From Ginsengibacter hankyongi (GTDB lineage: Bacteria > Bacteroidota > Bacteroidia > Chitinophagales > Chitinophagaceae), in assembly GCF_008710285.1 (NCBI RefSeq), contig NZ_VYQF01000001.1, positions 2,117,501 to 2,181,500 of the forward strand: a DNA stretch of 64,000 nucleotides, written 5' to 3'. The notes beneath the pieces are model-generated. The model worked only from the letters and a program-made list of their open reading frames with translations. It ran no database searches and was not told the origin of the DNA. Positions 8,227 through 16,911 of this stretch are shown here, piece by piece; the stretch's first letter is position 1; each line of letters begins with the position of its first letter. The position numbers and the translations under genes are program-made.

Positions 8227-10623
8227 ATGATGACTAACTATTGCAGGTACTGTTTGGCAGTGCTTATTATGGCGATTTCTTCTACAGCACGCCCGCAAAG
8301 TAAATTTTCTTTGCAGCAGGCAAGTGGCAGGTTGCCTCACCTCTTTGGCAAAAAGAATAATGACCGTTACCTCTGTGTTACGGCCGGCGACAGGTTGTAC
8401 GCTATCGGGAACCAGGCGGGCAATTTCCCTTCAGTGGGTTTTCATGTGCCCGGCCAAATGGGTGGTATCTGGCAGCATCCTATAAAGCTGCTAAATGGTT
8501 TTCGATTAACCCTTACCGATAGTAATACCGGGGTGGTTGCGCATGCGGATACCTGCGACCACTTTGTTACCTGTTCCTTCACTACCCAATATAGTTACCA
8601 GTTTCCGCAGGAGCAGCTTTCAGTAACCAGGACTGATTTTGTGCCGGACGGCATGCCCGTATTGGTTGTAGAATATGCCCTTACCAATAACGGCAATGCT
8701 GATAAGGACATTACTTTACAATTGGCTGCGGATGTGAACCTGATGCCTGTATGGCTCGGCGAAAGAAGCGGCATGATAGACACTACCGATGCGCTGCTTT
8801 CTTATGACAAAGAAACCGGGACTGTATTTTTTAAAGACAATAATAACCCATGGTATGCGGGCATTTCTGCCGAAGGCAGGCATATAGACTTTAAAGGGAC
8901 GCAACCATCACCTTATCCCGATAAAGGCATCACCGGAAATTTATCTGCTTTAATACATGTGGCTAAGGGCGCAACAGCATTATTGCGTTTCTATATTTCA
9001 GGGTCAATAAAAAATAAAGCGGAAATACAGGTAAACATTGCGAAGGCAAAAAAAATGTTGCCGCAATTGTTCCTGGCAAAAGAACGGCGTTATCAGCAGC
9101 TGGAAGAAAATGCAAAGATTGATATCCCTGATACAGCTTTGACAGAAGCATACCAATGGGGTAAGTATTCCAGCGACTGGCTCGTAAGGGATGTACCGGG
9201 AATGGGCCGGGCCATGAGTGCAGGTTTGCCTGATTATCCGTGGTTCTTCAGTAATGACCAGGCGGCTACTTTCCCTGCATTAACAGGAACCATTCAGCCA
9301 GGTATTTTTTACAGTTCATGGAAAATGCTGAAGCAGTTATCGTACAAAACAAATGGCGATAACGGCAGTATCATTCATGAAGCCTCTACTAACGGTGCGG
9401 TGTATGCTACAGGAAGAATGGAAGAATCGCAGCTGCACATTATTACCGCCTGGGATATTTTTAAATGGACAGGTGATATGGAATTCCTGGCTATCAATTA
9501 TGCACAGGGACAAAAATTATGGAAGTGGCTGCAGGAGCATGATACGAATCACAATGGTTATATTGAAGGCTACGGAGGAGTAGAGATTGCAGGCCTTAAT
9601 GCGGAGATGCTGGATGTGCAGGTAGCAACCCAGCGTTTTTTGGAAGTGATGGGAAATATGGCAACTATTTTAAAGGATACAAAAGCCGCCGGCAATTACC
9701 ATGAAAAAGCGGAACAACTGCGGAAAAATATCAACCGCGATTGGTGGGTGCCCGGGGAAAAAAGGTATGCTGATTTTATATCTTCCAAAGAAAAAGCGAT
9801 TGACATTATTGATTCGGCGCTCGCAAACAGGGTTCACCCGGATAGAAACAGCTGGGCACTTCAAAAACTAACGGCATTAAAAACATCTATCCTGGACAAC
9901 ACGTATACTGCCAAAGGATATGTTGTGTATTATAATTCATCCGGCATCGGTCCGCTGGAAGAAGGGAGTGCCGATACGGTCAAAGCACTCCAGGCATTTC
10001 AGCAAATAGGGCTTTTTACCAATAAATTTGGAATGTACATTTCAGGAATAGAAAGGCCCGACGATATCCATATGGATGAAGGCTCTTTTAAGCATGACAA
10101 AGAATTTAATTACAACAGGGCTGTAATGCCTGCTGCCATTGCTAACCTTGCCATTGCCGTGTGCCGCTATGGTAACCCCGACACTGCTCTTCAGTACATT
10201 CATACTATGTTACATTCATTCAGCTTTGCTACACCGGGAACCATGTACGAGGTATCGCCTGATTATGGAATGTTTGTACAGGCGTGGAATATCCGTGGAG
10301 TAAATATTCCATTAATCCATTATTTTTTTGGTATTGATCCCCTGGCATATAAAAAGGAGATCACTCTTCGTCCTGGTTTTCCTTCTGCATGGAAATATGC
10401 TTCCATTAAAAATGTAATTATTGGTGATAACCTGCTTTCTGTTAATTACCATACAACCACCGCGGGGAATGAATATATTATTACAACTACGAGGCCACAG
10501 TGGACGGTGAAATTGTATGTGGGTCCGTACAGGACCGTATTGGTGAATGGTAAAAATGTGCGTCCTGAAAATGGATGTGTTATCTTGAAAGAGAAGTTGA
10601 ATAAGGTTCGGGTTATTGCATAA
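8227..10623 (+). CDS. Secreted six-hairpin glycosidase (amylo-alpha-1,6-glucosidase/glycogen-debranching-like)
   Basis: 798 residues with a signal peptide (MMTNYCRYCLAVLIMAISST then ARPQ). Residues about 30-300 form a beta-rich N-terminal domain. From about residue 310 there is an alpha/alpha six-hairpin barrel with the conserved run DYPWFFSNDQAATFPAL, then EASTNGAVYATGRMEESQL, HNGYIEGYGGVEIAGLNAEM and MDEGSFKHDKEFNYNRAVMP. Acidic residues in these stretches are the likely catalytic acid and base. Proteins of this type hydrolyse alpha-linked glucans or oligosaccharides, but the exact GH family and bond cannot be fixed by eye. It is monocistronic; a 10-bp-stem hairpin follows the stop codon. 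Confidence 0.75.
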   Translation: MMTNYCRYCLAVLIMAISSTARPQSKFSLQQASGRLPHLFGKKNNDRYLCVTAGDRLYAIGNQAGNFPSVGFHVPGQMGGIWQHPIKLLNGFRLTLTDSNTGVVAHADTCDHFVTCSFTTQYSYQFPQEQLSVTRTDFVPDGMPVLVVEYALTNNGNADKDITLQLAADVNLMPVWLGERSGMIDTTDALLSYDKETGTVFFKDNNNPWYAGISAEGRHIDFKGTQPSPYPDKGITGNLSALIHVAKGATALLRFYISGSIKNKAEIQVNIAKAKKMLPQLFLAKERRYQQLEENAKIDIPDTALTEAYQWGKYSSDWLVRDVPGMGRAMSAGLPDYPWFFSNDQAATFPALTGTIQPGIFYSSWKMLKQLSYKTNGDNGSIIHEASTNGAVYATGRMEESQLHIITAWDIFKWTGDMEFLAINYAQGQKLWKWLQEHDTNHNGYIEGYGGVEIAGLNAEMLDVQVATQRFLEVMGNMATILKDTKAAGNYHEKAEQLRKNINRDWWVPGEKRYADFISSKEKAIDIIDSALANRVHPDRNSWALQKLTALKTSILDNTYTAKGYVVYYNSSGIGPLEEGSADTVKALQAFQQIGLFTNKFGMYISGIERPDDIHMDEGSFKHDKEFNYNRAVMPAAIANLAIAVCRYGNPDTALQYIHTMLHSFSFATPGTMYEVSPDYGMFVQAWNIRGVNIPLIHYFFGIDPLAYKKEITLRPGFPSAWKYASIKNVIIGDNLLSVNYHTTTAGNEYIITTTRPQWTVKLYVGPYRTVLVNGKNVRPENGCVILKEKLNKVRVIA

Positions 10624-10646
10624 ATGGTAAGGATATGATTTTTCCT

Positions 10647-10672
10647 TTTCTTTTGTCTTGATACAAAAGAAA
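10647..10672. repeat. Hairpin repeat after the glycosidase gene
   Basis: TTTCTTTTGT and ACAAAAGAAA form a perfect 10-bp stem around the loop CTTGAT, 23 bases after the stop at 10623. A T-rich run precedes it rather than follows it on the plus strand, so it is a better dispersed-repeat boundary than a terminator. GC-rich sequence (CTTCGGCTATGCTCAGGAG) follows, of a kind common in Bacteroidota intergenic repeats. Confidence 0.5.
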
Positions 10673-10739
10673 CAAAAGATCAAGGACAACCCTCCTTCGG
10701 CTATGCTCAGGAGCTCCGCCCGTTTGTCCGGCCAACGCC

Positions 10740-11017
10740 ACCGAAGTGTTGTGCTGATTGGATGACTGAAAAAACTTTTTATTCGGGTATGGTTGTGCGT
10801 TATGTTACTTAGAACAAAAGAATTTGGCCGGGTGGAACGCTCAATGATTAACAAACTGTTGGCGGGGACGCCAAAGATGAGCAGGAGGTAGTCATGGGCA
10901 TGCAAGAATTTTCGCACCAGCATTTCGGGCTTTGAATTCTTGCCTTGAATGGCTGCCATCCCGAAAAACGGGACAAGTTTTTTTACTTCTTATTTCCTGT
11001 GTGTGCAAATCGGTCAT
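10740..11017. repeat. Dispersed chimeric repeat, copy B
   Basis: This copy matches repeat A (5550-5799) over about 250 bases in the same orientation, including the junction between vsr sequence and the unrelated flank. It holds GGATGACTGAAAAAACTTTT, GGTATGGTTGTGCGTTATGT, GATTAACAAACTGTTGGCGG and GGTAGTCATGGGCATGCAAG. The whole interval 10624-11129 carries no gene. Confidence 0.65.
10889..11017 (-). pseudogene. vsr 5' fragment inside repeat B
   Basis: From ATG at 11017 the minus strand encodes MTDLHTQEIRSKKTC, after which the hairpin TCCCG-AAAAA-CGGGA (10959-10973) shifts the frame. In the shifted frame it continues MAAIQGKNSKPEMLVRKFLH AHDY and ends. The hairpin occupies the same codon position as unrelated or related hairpins in two other copies. 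TAACTTTA lies just before the ATG. Confidence 0.72.
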
Positions 11018-11129
11018 GGTGTAAAGTTACCTGACACAATATTTATAGCCAATTAAGCGTATTAGTTAAGATGATATTTATACATCGCCCACTTAGCAAC
11101 CTTACCAAACTAAATCTGCTACTGCAATC

Positions 11130-12452
11130 ATGAAAAACCTATTCTTATTAATCGTATCTCTATTCTGCGTTACCCTTATTACAAGTTGTAAGAAAAGTGA
11201 TACGCCGGCAGCGCCGCCCGGTGTTCCTTCTATTTCCGGCTTTTCACCCGGTATAATAGGCACCGGTTACCAGTTAACTATCAACGGAAGTAATTTTAGC
11301 CCAACTGTCGTTGATAATGTTGTAACCATCAACGGAACACCCTCACAAGTTGTATCAGCTTCACCAACACAATTGAAGGTAACGGTAAGTGGTACTTCCG
11401 GGTCAGGGAAGATTGGTGTAACCGTGGGCGGAAAAACCGCGACTTCTGCGGATAACATTAAGGTAATAAGTTTATATGTAACAACTCTTGCCGGAGATGG
11501 AACTGCCGGATCAACAGATGGTCCTGGCCCCTCGGCCGATTTTAACGGTATATGGGGAGTTGTTTGTGATGGTAATGGCAACCTGTATATAGCAGACACT
11601 TATAGTAACAAAATAAGAAAGATTTCAACAGATGGAACGGTGAGCACCTTTGCCGGTACCGGCGCCCAGGGTAATAATGACGGGGCCGGAAGCAGTGCAA
11701 CCTTCAGCCTTCCCTTTGGAATAGCCATTGACAAAGACGGAAATTTGTATGTTTCTGATTTTGGAACGAATAACATTCGTAAAATTACCCCGGCGGGTAT
11801 TGTAAGTACATTGGCAGGGAGTATTTACGGAACTACAGGTTCCCGTGACGGAACAGGAATAGCAGCTACTTTCAACCATCCGGTTGGCATGGCAACAGAT
11901 GGGAATAATAACATTTATGTGGCCGATGCAGGAAATAATAAGATTAGAAAAATTACCCCCGGGGGAACGGTAACCACATTGGCAGGCAGCGGCGCTTCCG
12001 GCGCAGCGGATGCTACAGGTGTGCTCGCAAGCTTTAATCAGCCGCTCTCAATTGTGACCGATGCAAATGCAAACCTCTATGTTTCAGAAGAAGGTAATTA
12101 TAAAATAAGGAAGATTACTCCTGCTGGCGATGTTACCACGTTTGCGGGCAGTGGCATTTCGGGCTCCGCTGATGGAACGGCAAATACCGCAAGTTTTAAT
12201 TTCCCGGTTGGGATGATAATAGACCCGGCCGGTGATCTCATTGTAACAGATAACTTTAACGGCACTATTAGATTAATAAGCCAGGCAGGCATTACAGCTA
12301 CCCTTGCGGGAAATGGTAATAAAGCTTCAATTGATGGTATTGGCTATGGGGCATGCCTCGATAATCCACTAGGTATAACAATGGATAAGAATGGTGTGAT
12401 GTATGTGCTGGATAACGCCTCAAACAAGGTTAGAAGAATTATTTTACAATAA
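11130..12452 (+). CDS. IPT/TIG and NHL-repeat lipoprotein
   Basis: 440 residues. The SPII signal ends in LITSC, predicting a lipoprotein. Residues about 33-115 form an IPT/TIG immunoglobulin-like domain (PSISGFSPG...GTGYQLTINGSNFS). The rest consists of six NHL blades, each with a variant of NLYIADTYSNKIRKI followed by VSTFAGTG, giving a six-bladed beta-propeller. Such proteins are surface-exposed binding modules in Bacteroidota; no catalytic residues are evident. The gene is followed after 11 bases by another lipoprotein gene and both are probably co-transcribed. Confidence 0.88.
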   Translation: MKNLFLLIVSLFCVTLITSCKKSDTPAAPPGVPSISGFSPGIIGTGYQLTINGSNFSPTVVDNVVTINGTPSQVVSASPTQLKVTVSGTSGSGKIGVTVGGKTATSADNIKVISLYVTTLAGDGTAGSTDGPGPSADFNGIWGVVCDGNGNLYIADTYSNKIRKISTDGTVSTFAGTGAQGNNDGAGSSATFSLPFGIAIDKDGNLYVSDFGTNNIRKITPAGIVSTLAGSIYGTTGSRDGTGIAATFNHPVGMATDGNNNIYVADAGNNKIRKITPGGTVTTLAGSGASGAADATGVLASFNQPLSIVTDANANLYVSEEGNYKIRKITPAGDVTTFAGSGISGSADGTANTASFNFPVGMIIDPAGDLIVTDNFNGTIRLISQAGITATLAGNGNKASIDGIGYGACLDNPLGITMDKNGVMYVLDNASNKVRRIILQ

Positions 12453-12463
12453 AATCAAAAAAT

Positions 12464-12952
12464 ATGATAAAGTTATTTGCTGTTTTTTCCTGTTTGCTTA
12501 TGTTTAGCATCGGTTGCAAGAAAAAAGAAACCGCTCCTAAAGCGGTAGTTCCAACAATGAGTTTTGTTGCTGATGGGCAAAATGTCCAATATTCCGGAGA
12601 TCCTACCGGCTCTTCAGAGTTTATAGGTATAGGACTTTATACCTATGGAGGAAGTGCTACAAATACTAATTATGTAATTTCCGGCGGTGTAAGCAACACG
12701 AATTATATGATGTTGGGATTGGTGGGATCGCACCCACTAACAAAAGACAATGCCGGTACTGCAACTTTTACTAATTTTAACTTTGTACGGAATGGCGAAA
12801 GTTATACCTGTACTGGTAATTGTAAATTTACCCTTACAGTCTCAGCAGATAACCTATTGAGTGGAACATTTAGCGGGGCATTTTATTCAACAAGCAATGT
12901 AGAACTTACGGTGAACAATGGAATTTTTCAAAATGTTGCGAATACGCAGTAA
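12464..12952 (+). CDS. Small lipoprotein of unknown function
   Basis: 162 residues with a lipobox (MFSIGC) and a beta-rich body. The C-terminal stretch LSGTFSGAFYSTSNVELTVN followed by NGIFQNV is typical of small Bacteroidota lipoproteins with an all-beta fold. It also contains a cysteine pair (YTCTGNCKF), possibly a disulphide. It begins 11 bases after the NHL lipoprotein gene, so they likely work together at the outer membrane. I do not recognise a function. Confidence 0.75.
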   Translation: MIKLFAVFSCLLMFSIGCKKKETAPKAVVPTMSFVADGQNVQYSGDPTGSSEFIGIGLYTYGGSATNTNYVISGGVSNTNYMMLGLVGSHPLTKDNAGTATFTNFNFVRNGESYTCTGNCKFTLTVSADNLLSGTFSGAFYSTSNVELTVNNGIFQNVANTQ

Positions 12953-13129
12953 TTATTGTTTTGATAAATGTTTACCATAGTTAAAAGTTCCAAAGGCCTC
13001 CATTTGCAACGAGGTCTAAAAAATAAAATCGTTTATTCTTACGCGTAAAATAAATGGGAACGATTAATGACAGCTGTTACTGCTAAGCGTTAGTATTGTT
13101 TTATATTTTTTACTTTAACCAAAACTATT

Positions 13130-13972
13130 ATGAAATACCTCTATACCTTATTGCTGCTTCATTTTTGTTTAGGAGGCTTTAGCCAAACCCCGGCAACTTT
13201 TTATTTTGACATGTATATGAACGTTGTTCAAAAGCACGATGCAATTATATTCGGCACCGGCGAATGGAAAGACAGCCTGTATGCCGTAATCTGTCATTAT
13301 ATTAAAGGCCATAAACCTGCAGGTATCTTTCATTATACTGATGCTACCCTCAGCATACGGCAGGGGCCATACGAATATGATGGTGAATATGAAGGAATTC
13401 AAACGAAGGGTATGTATAGTAAAGGAGACAGGGACGGCCTGTGGCTGACAAGGTATGGTGACGGGCGGCTTGATGACTCAACATTTTTTGACAAGGGCAC
13501 TGCCATAACCAGTGTACACTATTATTACTACCCTGATAAGCACCTGGAACTGCTAACGGAAGATGATGTTATAGATCGGAAATTTTATGCGCTTGGGTAT
13601 ACTAAGGGCGGCCAGTTATTTTCGGTTGACAGTACTGAGGAAGATTATACCAATGTATCCTTCGCAGAAGACACCGTTGCACAGTTTCCCGGTGGCCCTG
13701 CCGGCTGGACGCGTTATATAACAAGACAAATACAGGCACATATAGACGAGCTGACCGATAAGGATTATGGCACCGTGTTGCTGCGATTTTTTATAGATAC
13801 CTCAGGAAATATATCAAACGTAAGAGCTCTCACCATGGGTGGATCTGTACTGGCCGCCATTGGCATAGAGGCCGTGCAAAAAGGTCCGGCCTGGATACCG
13901 GCACGTCAAAAAGGAAAAAATGTGAAAGCTTTCAGGATACAGCCGATAACACTTACCAATCCTGATAAGTGA
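13130..13972 (+). CDS. Secreted protein with TonB C-terminal-like domain
   Basis: 280 residues with a signal peptide (MKYLYTLLLLHFCLGGFSQ). The middle part (about 85-130) has toxin/MORN-like repeats (GPYEYDGEYEGIQTKGMYSK, then GDRDGLWLTRYGDG). Residues about 195-280 match the TonB C-terminal fold as found in many Bacteroidota periplasmic proteins (DYGTVLLRFFIDTSGNISNV, then AAIGIEAVQKGPAWIPARQK). It lacks the N-terminal membrane anchor and proline-rich linker of a true energy transducer, so it may be a periplasmic binding protein rather than TonB. It is monocistronic. Confidence 0.75.
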   Translation: MKYLYTLLLLHFCLGGFSQTPATFYFDMYMNVVQKHDAIIFGTGEWKDSLYAVICHYIKGHKPAGIFHYTDATLSIRQGPYEYDGEYEGIQTKGMYSKGDRDGLWLTRYGDGRLDDSTFFDKGTAITSVHYYYYPDKHLELLTEDDVIDRKFYALGYTKGGQLFSVDSTEEDYTNVSFAEDTVAQFPGGPAGWTRYITRQIQAHIDELTDKDYGTVLLRFFIDTSGNISNVRALTMGGSVLAAIGIEAVQKGPAWIPARQKGKNVKAFRIQPITLTNPDK

Positions 13973-13994
13973 TTTAAGATTAAGAGTTTTTTTA

Positions 13995-14067
13995 TTTCAG
14001 GTTTTGTATTCTTGCCTTTAGCTGCCATGATTTTACTGCGGATTTCTTTGGTGTGCGCATCGGCCAT
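13995..14067 (-). pseudogene. vsr 5' fragment with repeat leader
   Basis: From ATG at 14067 the minus strand encodes MADAHTKEIRSKIMAAKGKN followed by TKPEI, after which similarity stops. It has no hairpin insertion. The 70 bases upstream of its ATG (to about 14135) match the leader of the copy at 5680-5799, showing that the leader was copied together with the gene start. Confidence 0.68.
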
Positions 14068-14122
14068 AATATAAAGTTTGTTTTTTACCCTGTGAAGAAT
14101 CCTTACGACACAGGTGCAGGTT

Positions 14123-14368
14123 TTATTTAAAATTGCTATTGATGCTTTCCATAACAGCTTTTACCAATTCACGGTCAATAGGTAAATTATTATTTACATC
14201 TTCATTGCTAAGAAGGGCCCGGTAATTTCGCTCTTCGTCGGGCTCAAGAATGATGCTTTGGCCATCAATGTCAACTACAAACCGGTGGGTGTAACCTGTC
14301 ACCTGCAGAGAGGCCGGCAGCATTCTTTCCTGGCCTTTATAAATCACCGGTAATTCAAATTCTTCCAT
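14123..14368 (-). CDS. Small hypothetical protein
   Basis: 81 residues from ATG at 14368 (MEEFELPVIYKGQERMLPAS...). A GTG at 14404 would add 12 residues but would overlap the upstream gene by 25 bases; the ATG is preceded by GAGAC. The protein is acidic, soluble and beta-rich, with VVDIDGQSIILEPDEERNYR in the middle. I do not recognise a family. It is probably co-transcribed with the 49-residue membrane peptide encoded just upstream. Its 3' end overlaps the vsr-repeat leader, so the last residues may have been altered by that insertion. Confidence 0.6.
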   Translation of the reverse strand: MEEFELPVIYKGQERMLPASLQVTGYTHRFVVDIDGQSIILEPDEERNYRALLSNEDVNNNLPIDRELVKAVMESINSNFK

Positions 14369-14379
14369 GGCTGTCTCAT

Positions 14380-14529
14380 TTAATGATGTACTATTCTCTT
14401 CCACAATACGTAAGCCCGCAGTATAACCAGTATAAGTGCTGCTAACAGTAACAGGTACACGATAATTACTCTTCTTGTTTTGAAAGATTTGGGTTCCGTA
14501 TTTTCAAAATCATTTAAAGGATCTTTCAT
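14380..14529 (-). CDS. Small single-pass membrane protein (49 residues)
   Basis: ATG at 14529 opens MKDPLNDFENTEPKSFKTRR, followed by the hydrophobic segment VIIVYLLLLAALILVILRAY (about residues 21-40) and a short basic tail, with the stop at 14380-14382. The profile, a polar N-terminus, positive cluster, one helix and positive end, is that of a small membrane peptide. It is followed by the gene at 14123-14368 after 11 bases. Function unknown. Confidence 0.6.
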   Translation of the reverse strand: MKDPLNDFENTEPKSFKTRRVIIVYLLLLAALILVILRAYVLWKRIVHH

Positions 14530-14797
14530 TTATTATGGGGTATTGATAAATATATGTTATCCCTAATCGGTATAACAAAATTTTCTGCCGCGATCAGGCA
14601 TAACCATCCCGCTGCCTGACTTTTTCTTCAGCCGATATTAGAATAGTCACCGGTGTTGCAATTAATTAAAACTATTATTAATTTTAGTAATAATATGTTT
14701 TAATCTCCCCTGGATAACTGTATTTTTAATTGACCACACCTGTTACCAGTATTGGATCTGCAATTCTATTTTTCACTATAACAGTAAAGTAATCGCT

Positions 14798-15439
14798 ATG
14801 GCAAATGAAAATTCTACGGGGGAAAAAGGACGCGGCTCGTTTTGGGATTCTACCCTGGGTACGATAACAAAGGTTACGGCTTTGCTTACAGCCATTACGG
14901 GACTTATATTAGCCGTAAAACCTTTTCTAAAAAATAATGATGGCGGCTCCCCCGGTAATGTAACGCATGGTACCGGCACCGATACATTGAAGCCCCCTCC
15001 TGCCATAGACTATCATAGCCTGGCTACGGATATGGCCAACGCATGGTGCAGCAATTTAAAAAGTAATAACCTGGATGAACTGGTATCCAATTCGTCAGTA
15101 CCTTTTTATGCTGATAATAAAATACTGAATTCCCTTGCAGAAGTGCGGGATTCGTACAGCGCCATTGCAAAAAATTTTTCGCGGCCGCCCACCCGGGACT
15201 CGATGGGCAATGTTATTTCCGGTGCACCGGAACTTGTTGAATTGAAAATCTATAAACTCTCGGAGCTGAAAAACCAGGGATTTGACGTGAGCCACGACAG
15301 GCTTTTCTCAAGTTTGAACCTGGAAGATGATCCTTTCGTTGGGGTACTTGGATTCGGTAACAGTGGCCGTAAAGATTATGTTGAATTGGTTTTCAGGAAA
15401 GTGGGGAGTACTTTAAAAGTTGCCGGTTGGTGGGATTAG
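14798..15439 (+). CDS. Membrane-anchored protein of unknown function
   Basis: 213 residues. One hydrophobic segment (ITKVTALLTAITGLILAVKP, about residues 23-42) follows a polar N-terminus, then a Gly/Pro-rich linker (about 46-68) and a soluble domain. The soluble part (DYHSLATDMANAWCSNLKSN...) looks like an SnoaL/NTF2-like helix-then-sheet arrangement, but this is a guess. It is monocistronic and its C-terminus is VAGWWD. I do not recognise the family. Confidence 0.7.
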   Translation: MANENSTGEKGRGSFWDSTLGTITKVTALLTAITGLILAVKPFLKNNDGGSPGNVTHGTGTDTLKPPPAIDYHSLATDMANAWCSNLKSNNLDELVSNSSVPFYADNKILNSLAEVRDSYSAIAKNFSRPPTRDSMGNVISGAPELVELKIYKLSELKNQGFDVSHDRLFSSLNLEDDPFVGVLGFGNSGRKDYVELVFRKVGSTLKVAGWWD

Positions 15440-15979
15440 ATGCCGGAAAGTTAGCTTAAAACAAATTGACATTAATATCATTAAAGCGATTCAGGTAATT
15501 ACAAATTATTTTCAATCTTTCGCAATTAATATTCCTCAACTGATCTTTTTGTTATGCACAATTGATAAAAAAATTCAATTAAAGTATCACTTGTGATGGT
15601 TACTAATGCTGTCCGTCTACAAAAGAGTATATACAAGAAGAATTAAATGCGTTGTTAACGAAGTCAACTCCGGCAAGGACGCAAGTGTGATATCTGTGAT
15701 GCCAATCTTCAGAGTATCTTGATGCCTGCAAAAAATTTTATTGAATAGGAACATGGTGGAGCATCTTTTTGTGAAGCAGGGACAAAAGAATTTTGTTGGG
15801 TAACGCATTTTATTGATTACAGGGGCCCGAACTTTAATATTAGCCAGATATAAACCTAAAGGCCTATTAGAGCCTTTTAAACATTTCGCCAAAATATAAA
15901 TTGAAATCTTTACTTCATTCATGCGTTAGATAGGCAGTATTCACCAAAGGAGAGTTTTTTCCTTTAAATCAGACGACTT
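15440..15979. other. Gene-free interval with a decayed dispersed-repeat copy
   Basis: About 540 bases without a convincing gene. Bases 15690-15820 are a diverged copy of the repeats at 5550 and 10755 (GATGCCTGCAAAAAATTTTA and later ACAAAAGAATTTTGTTGGGT AACGC). No vsr sequence remains here. A minus-strand open frame of 101 codons overlaps it but has no family features. Confidence 0.5.
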
Positions 15980-16630
15980 ATGAGGAAGAAAATTTCAATG
16001 TGTATGATGATTACATTTTTTTGTATTCCCGTATATATGCGCTGCAATAATAATTTCAGTAACACAAATTCAGTTGCAGGCGATACGGTTAATAACACCA
16101 GGGTTATAACAGGAGATTCAGTTATTATTAAACCTGCAATTCTGGTTGCCCATGGCCCAGTTGCTGTCCCTGCAAAAATTTTGGGGAATGCCCGAATAGA
16201 TTCTATTGTTGAATTTGCTAAAACACTTATTGGAACCCGCTATTTATTTGGCTCTGCCGACCCCTTGCATGGATTTGATTGCTCCGGTTTCATTACGTAC
16301 GTTTTCAACCATTTCAGAATAATAGTTCCAAGATCTTCTATAGGTTTTACAAATATTGGCAAAGAGATTTCATCAGCAGATTCTGAGAAAGGTGATGTTA
16401 TATTATTTACAGGAACGGATAGTGCAGAAAGATTTGTTGGCCACATAGGAATTATTATTTCCAATGAAAACGGGAATATTCAATTTATACATTCATCGTC
16501 CGGCAAAGCAAATGGAGTGGTGATAACTGTTTTAAACGATTATTATAGACGGAGATTTGTAAAGGTAGTCAGGCTTTCAACCAGTGAAACTCGTCCCTCT
16601 TCCGGTAAGGATAAAATGGAGCCATTGTAG
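15980..16630 (+). CDS. NlpC/P60 family cell-wall peptidase
   Basis: 216 residues with an N-terminal hydrophobic export signal. The C-terminal NlpC/P60 domain (about 72-205) shows the catalytic Cys in FDCSGF (C101), the His in GHIGIII (H155) and the third polar residue in FIHSSS (H171). Such enzymes are papain-like peptidases that cut peptide cross-links or stem peptides in peptidoglycan. A Cys at position 22 could be a lipid site, but the preceding residues are a poor lipobox. It is monocistronic, with a TTATGAGG start context. Confidence 0.88.
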   Translation: MRKKISMCMMITFFCIPVYMRCNNNFSNTNSVAGDTVNNTRVITGDSVIIKPAILVAHGPVAVPAKILGNARIDSIVEFAKTLIGTRYLFGSADPLHGFDCSGFITYVFNHFRIIVPRSSIGFTNIGKEISSADSEKGDVILFTGTDSAERFVGHIGIIISNENGNIQFIHSSSGKANGVVITVLNDYYRRRFVKVVRLSTSETRPSSGKDKMEPL

Positions 16631-16911
16631 CCGCCCATAAAATTTCGCAGAGACAACCTACCTGTCTGCAACAAGCCCGAACACCTCTGATAATTGGGAG
16701 GAAGTTGGCGCACGTTAGATTGAACCGGTGTATTTCGCCTTCGTGTAGGCGTACCAGTTATTCTTAACTTACAGGACACTTGCAGAGATTTGAATTACCA
16801 GTTCAACCAGGCATCCTTTCAAAAAGGTCCCCGTTTATAACAACGAAGACCTGTATCAAAATTACCAACCACCTCGGGTAATTATCATTAAAGCACTATA
16901 TCTTATACCCG

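Noticed and set aside
10641-10740. Possible terminator or small RNA after the glycosidase gene
   Set aside because: The hairpin has no T-run on the coding strand; it fits a dispersed repeat better, and no RNA family is recognisable.
10312-10959. 215-codon minus-strand open frame
   Set aside because: It runs antisense through the 3' end of the glycosidase gene and into repeat B; only its first 35 codons are vsr-like, and the rest has no family features.
12993-13018. Possible terminator (AGGCCTC...GAGGTCT) after the small lipoprotein gene
   Set aside because: The stem needs a G-U pair, the loop is 10 bases and the following tract is A-rich rather than T-rich.
15617-15922. 101-codon minus-strand open frame
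   Set aside because: It overlaps a decayed dispersed repeat, is Cys/Lys/Phe-rich without domain signs, and has no promoter.
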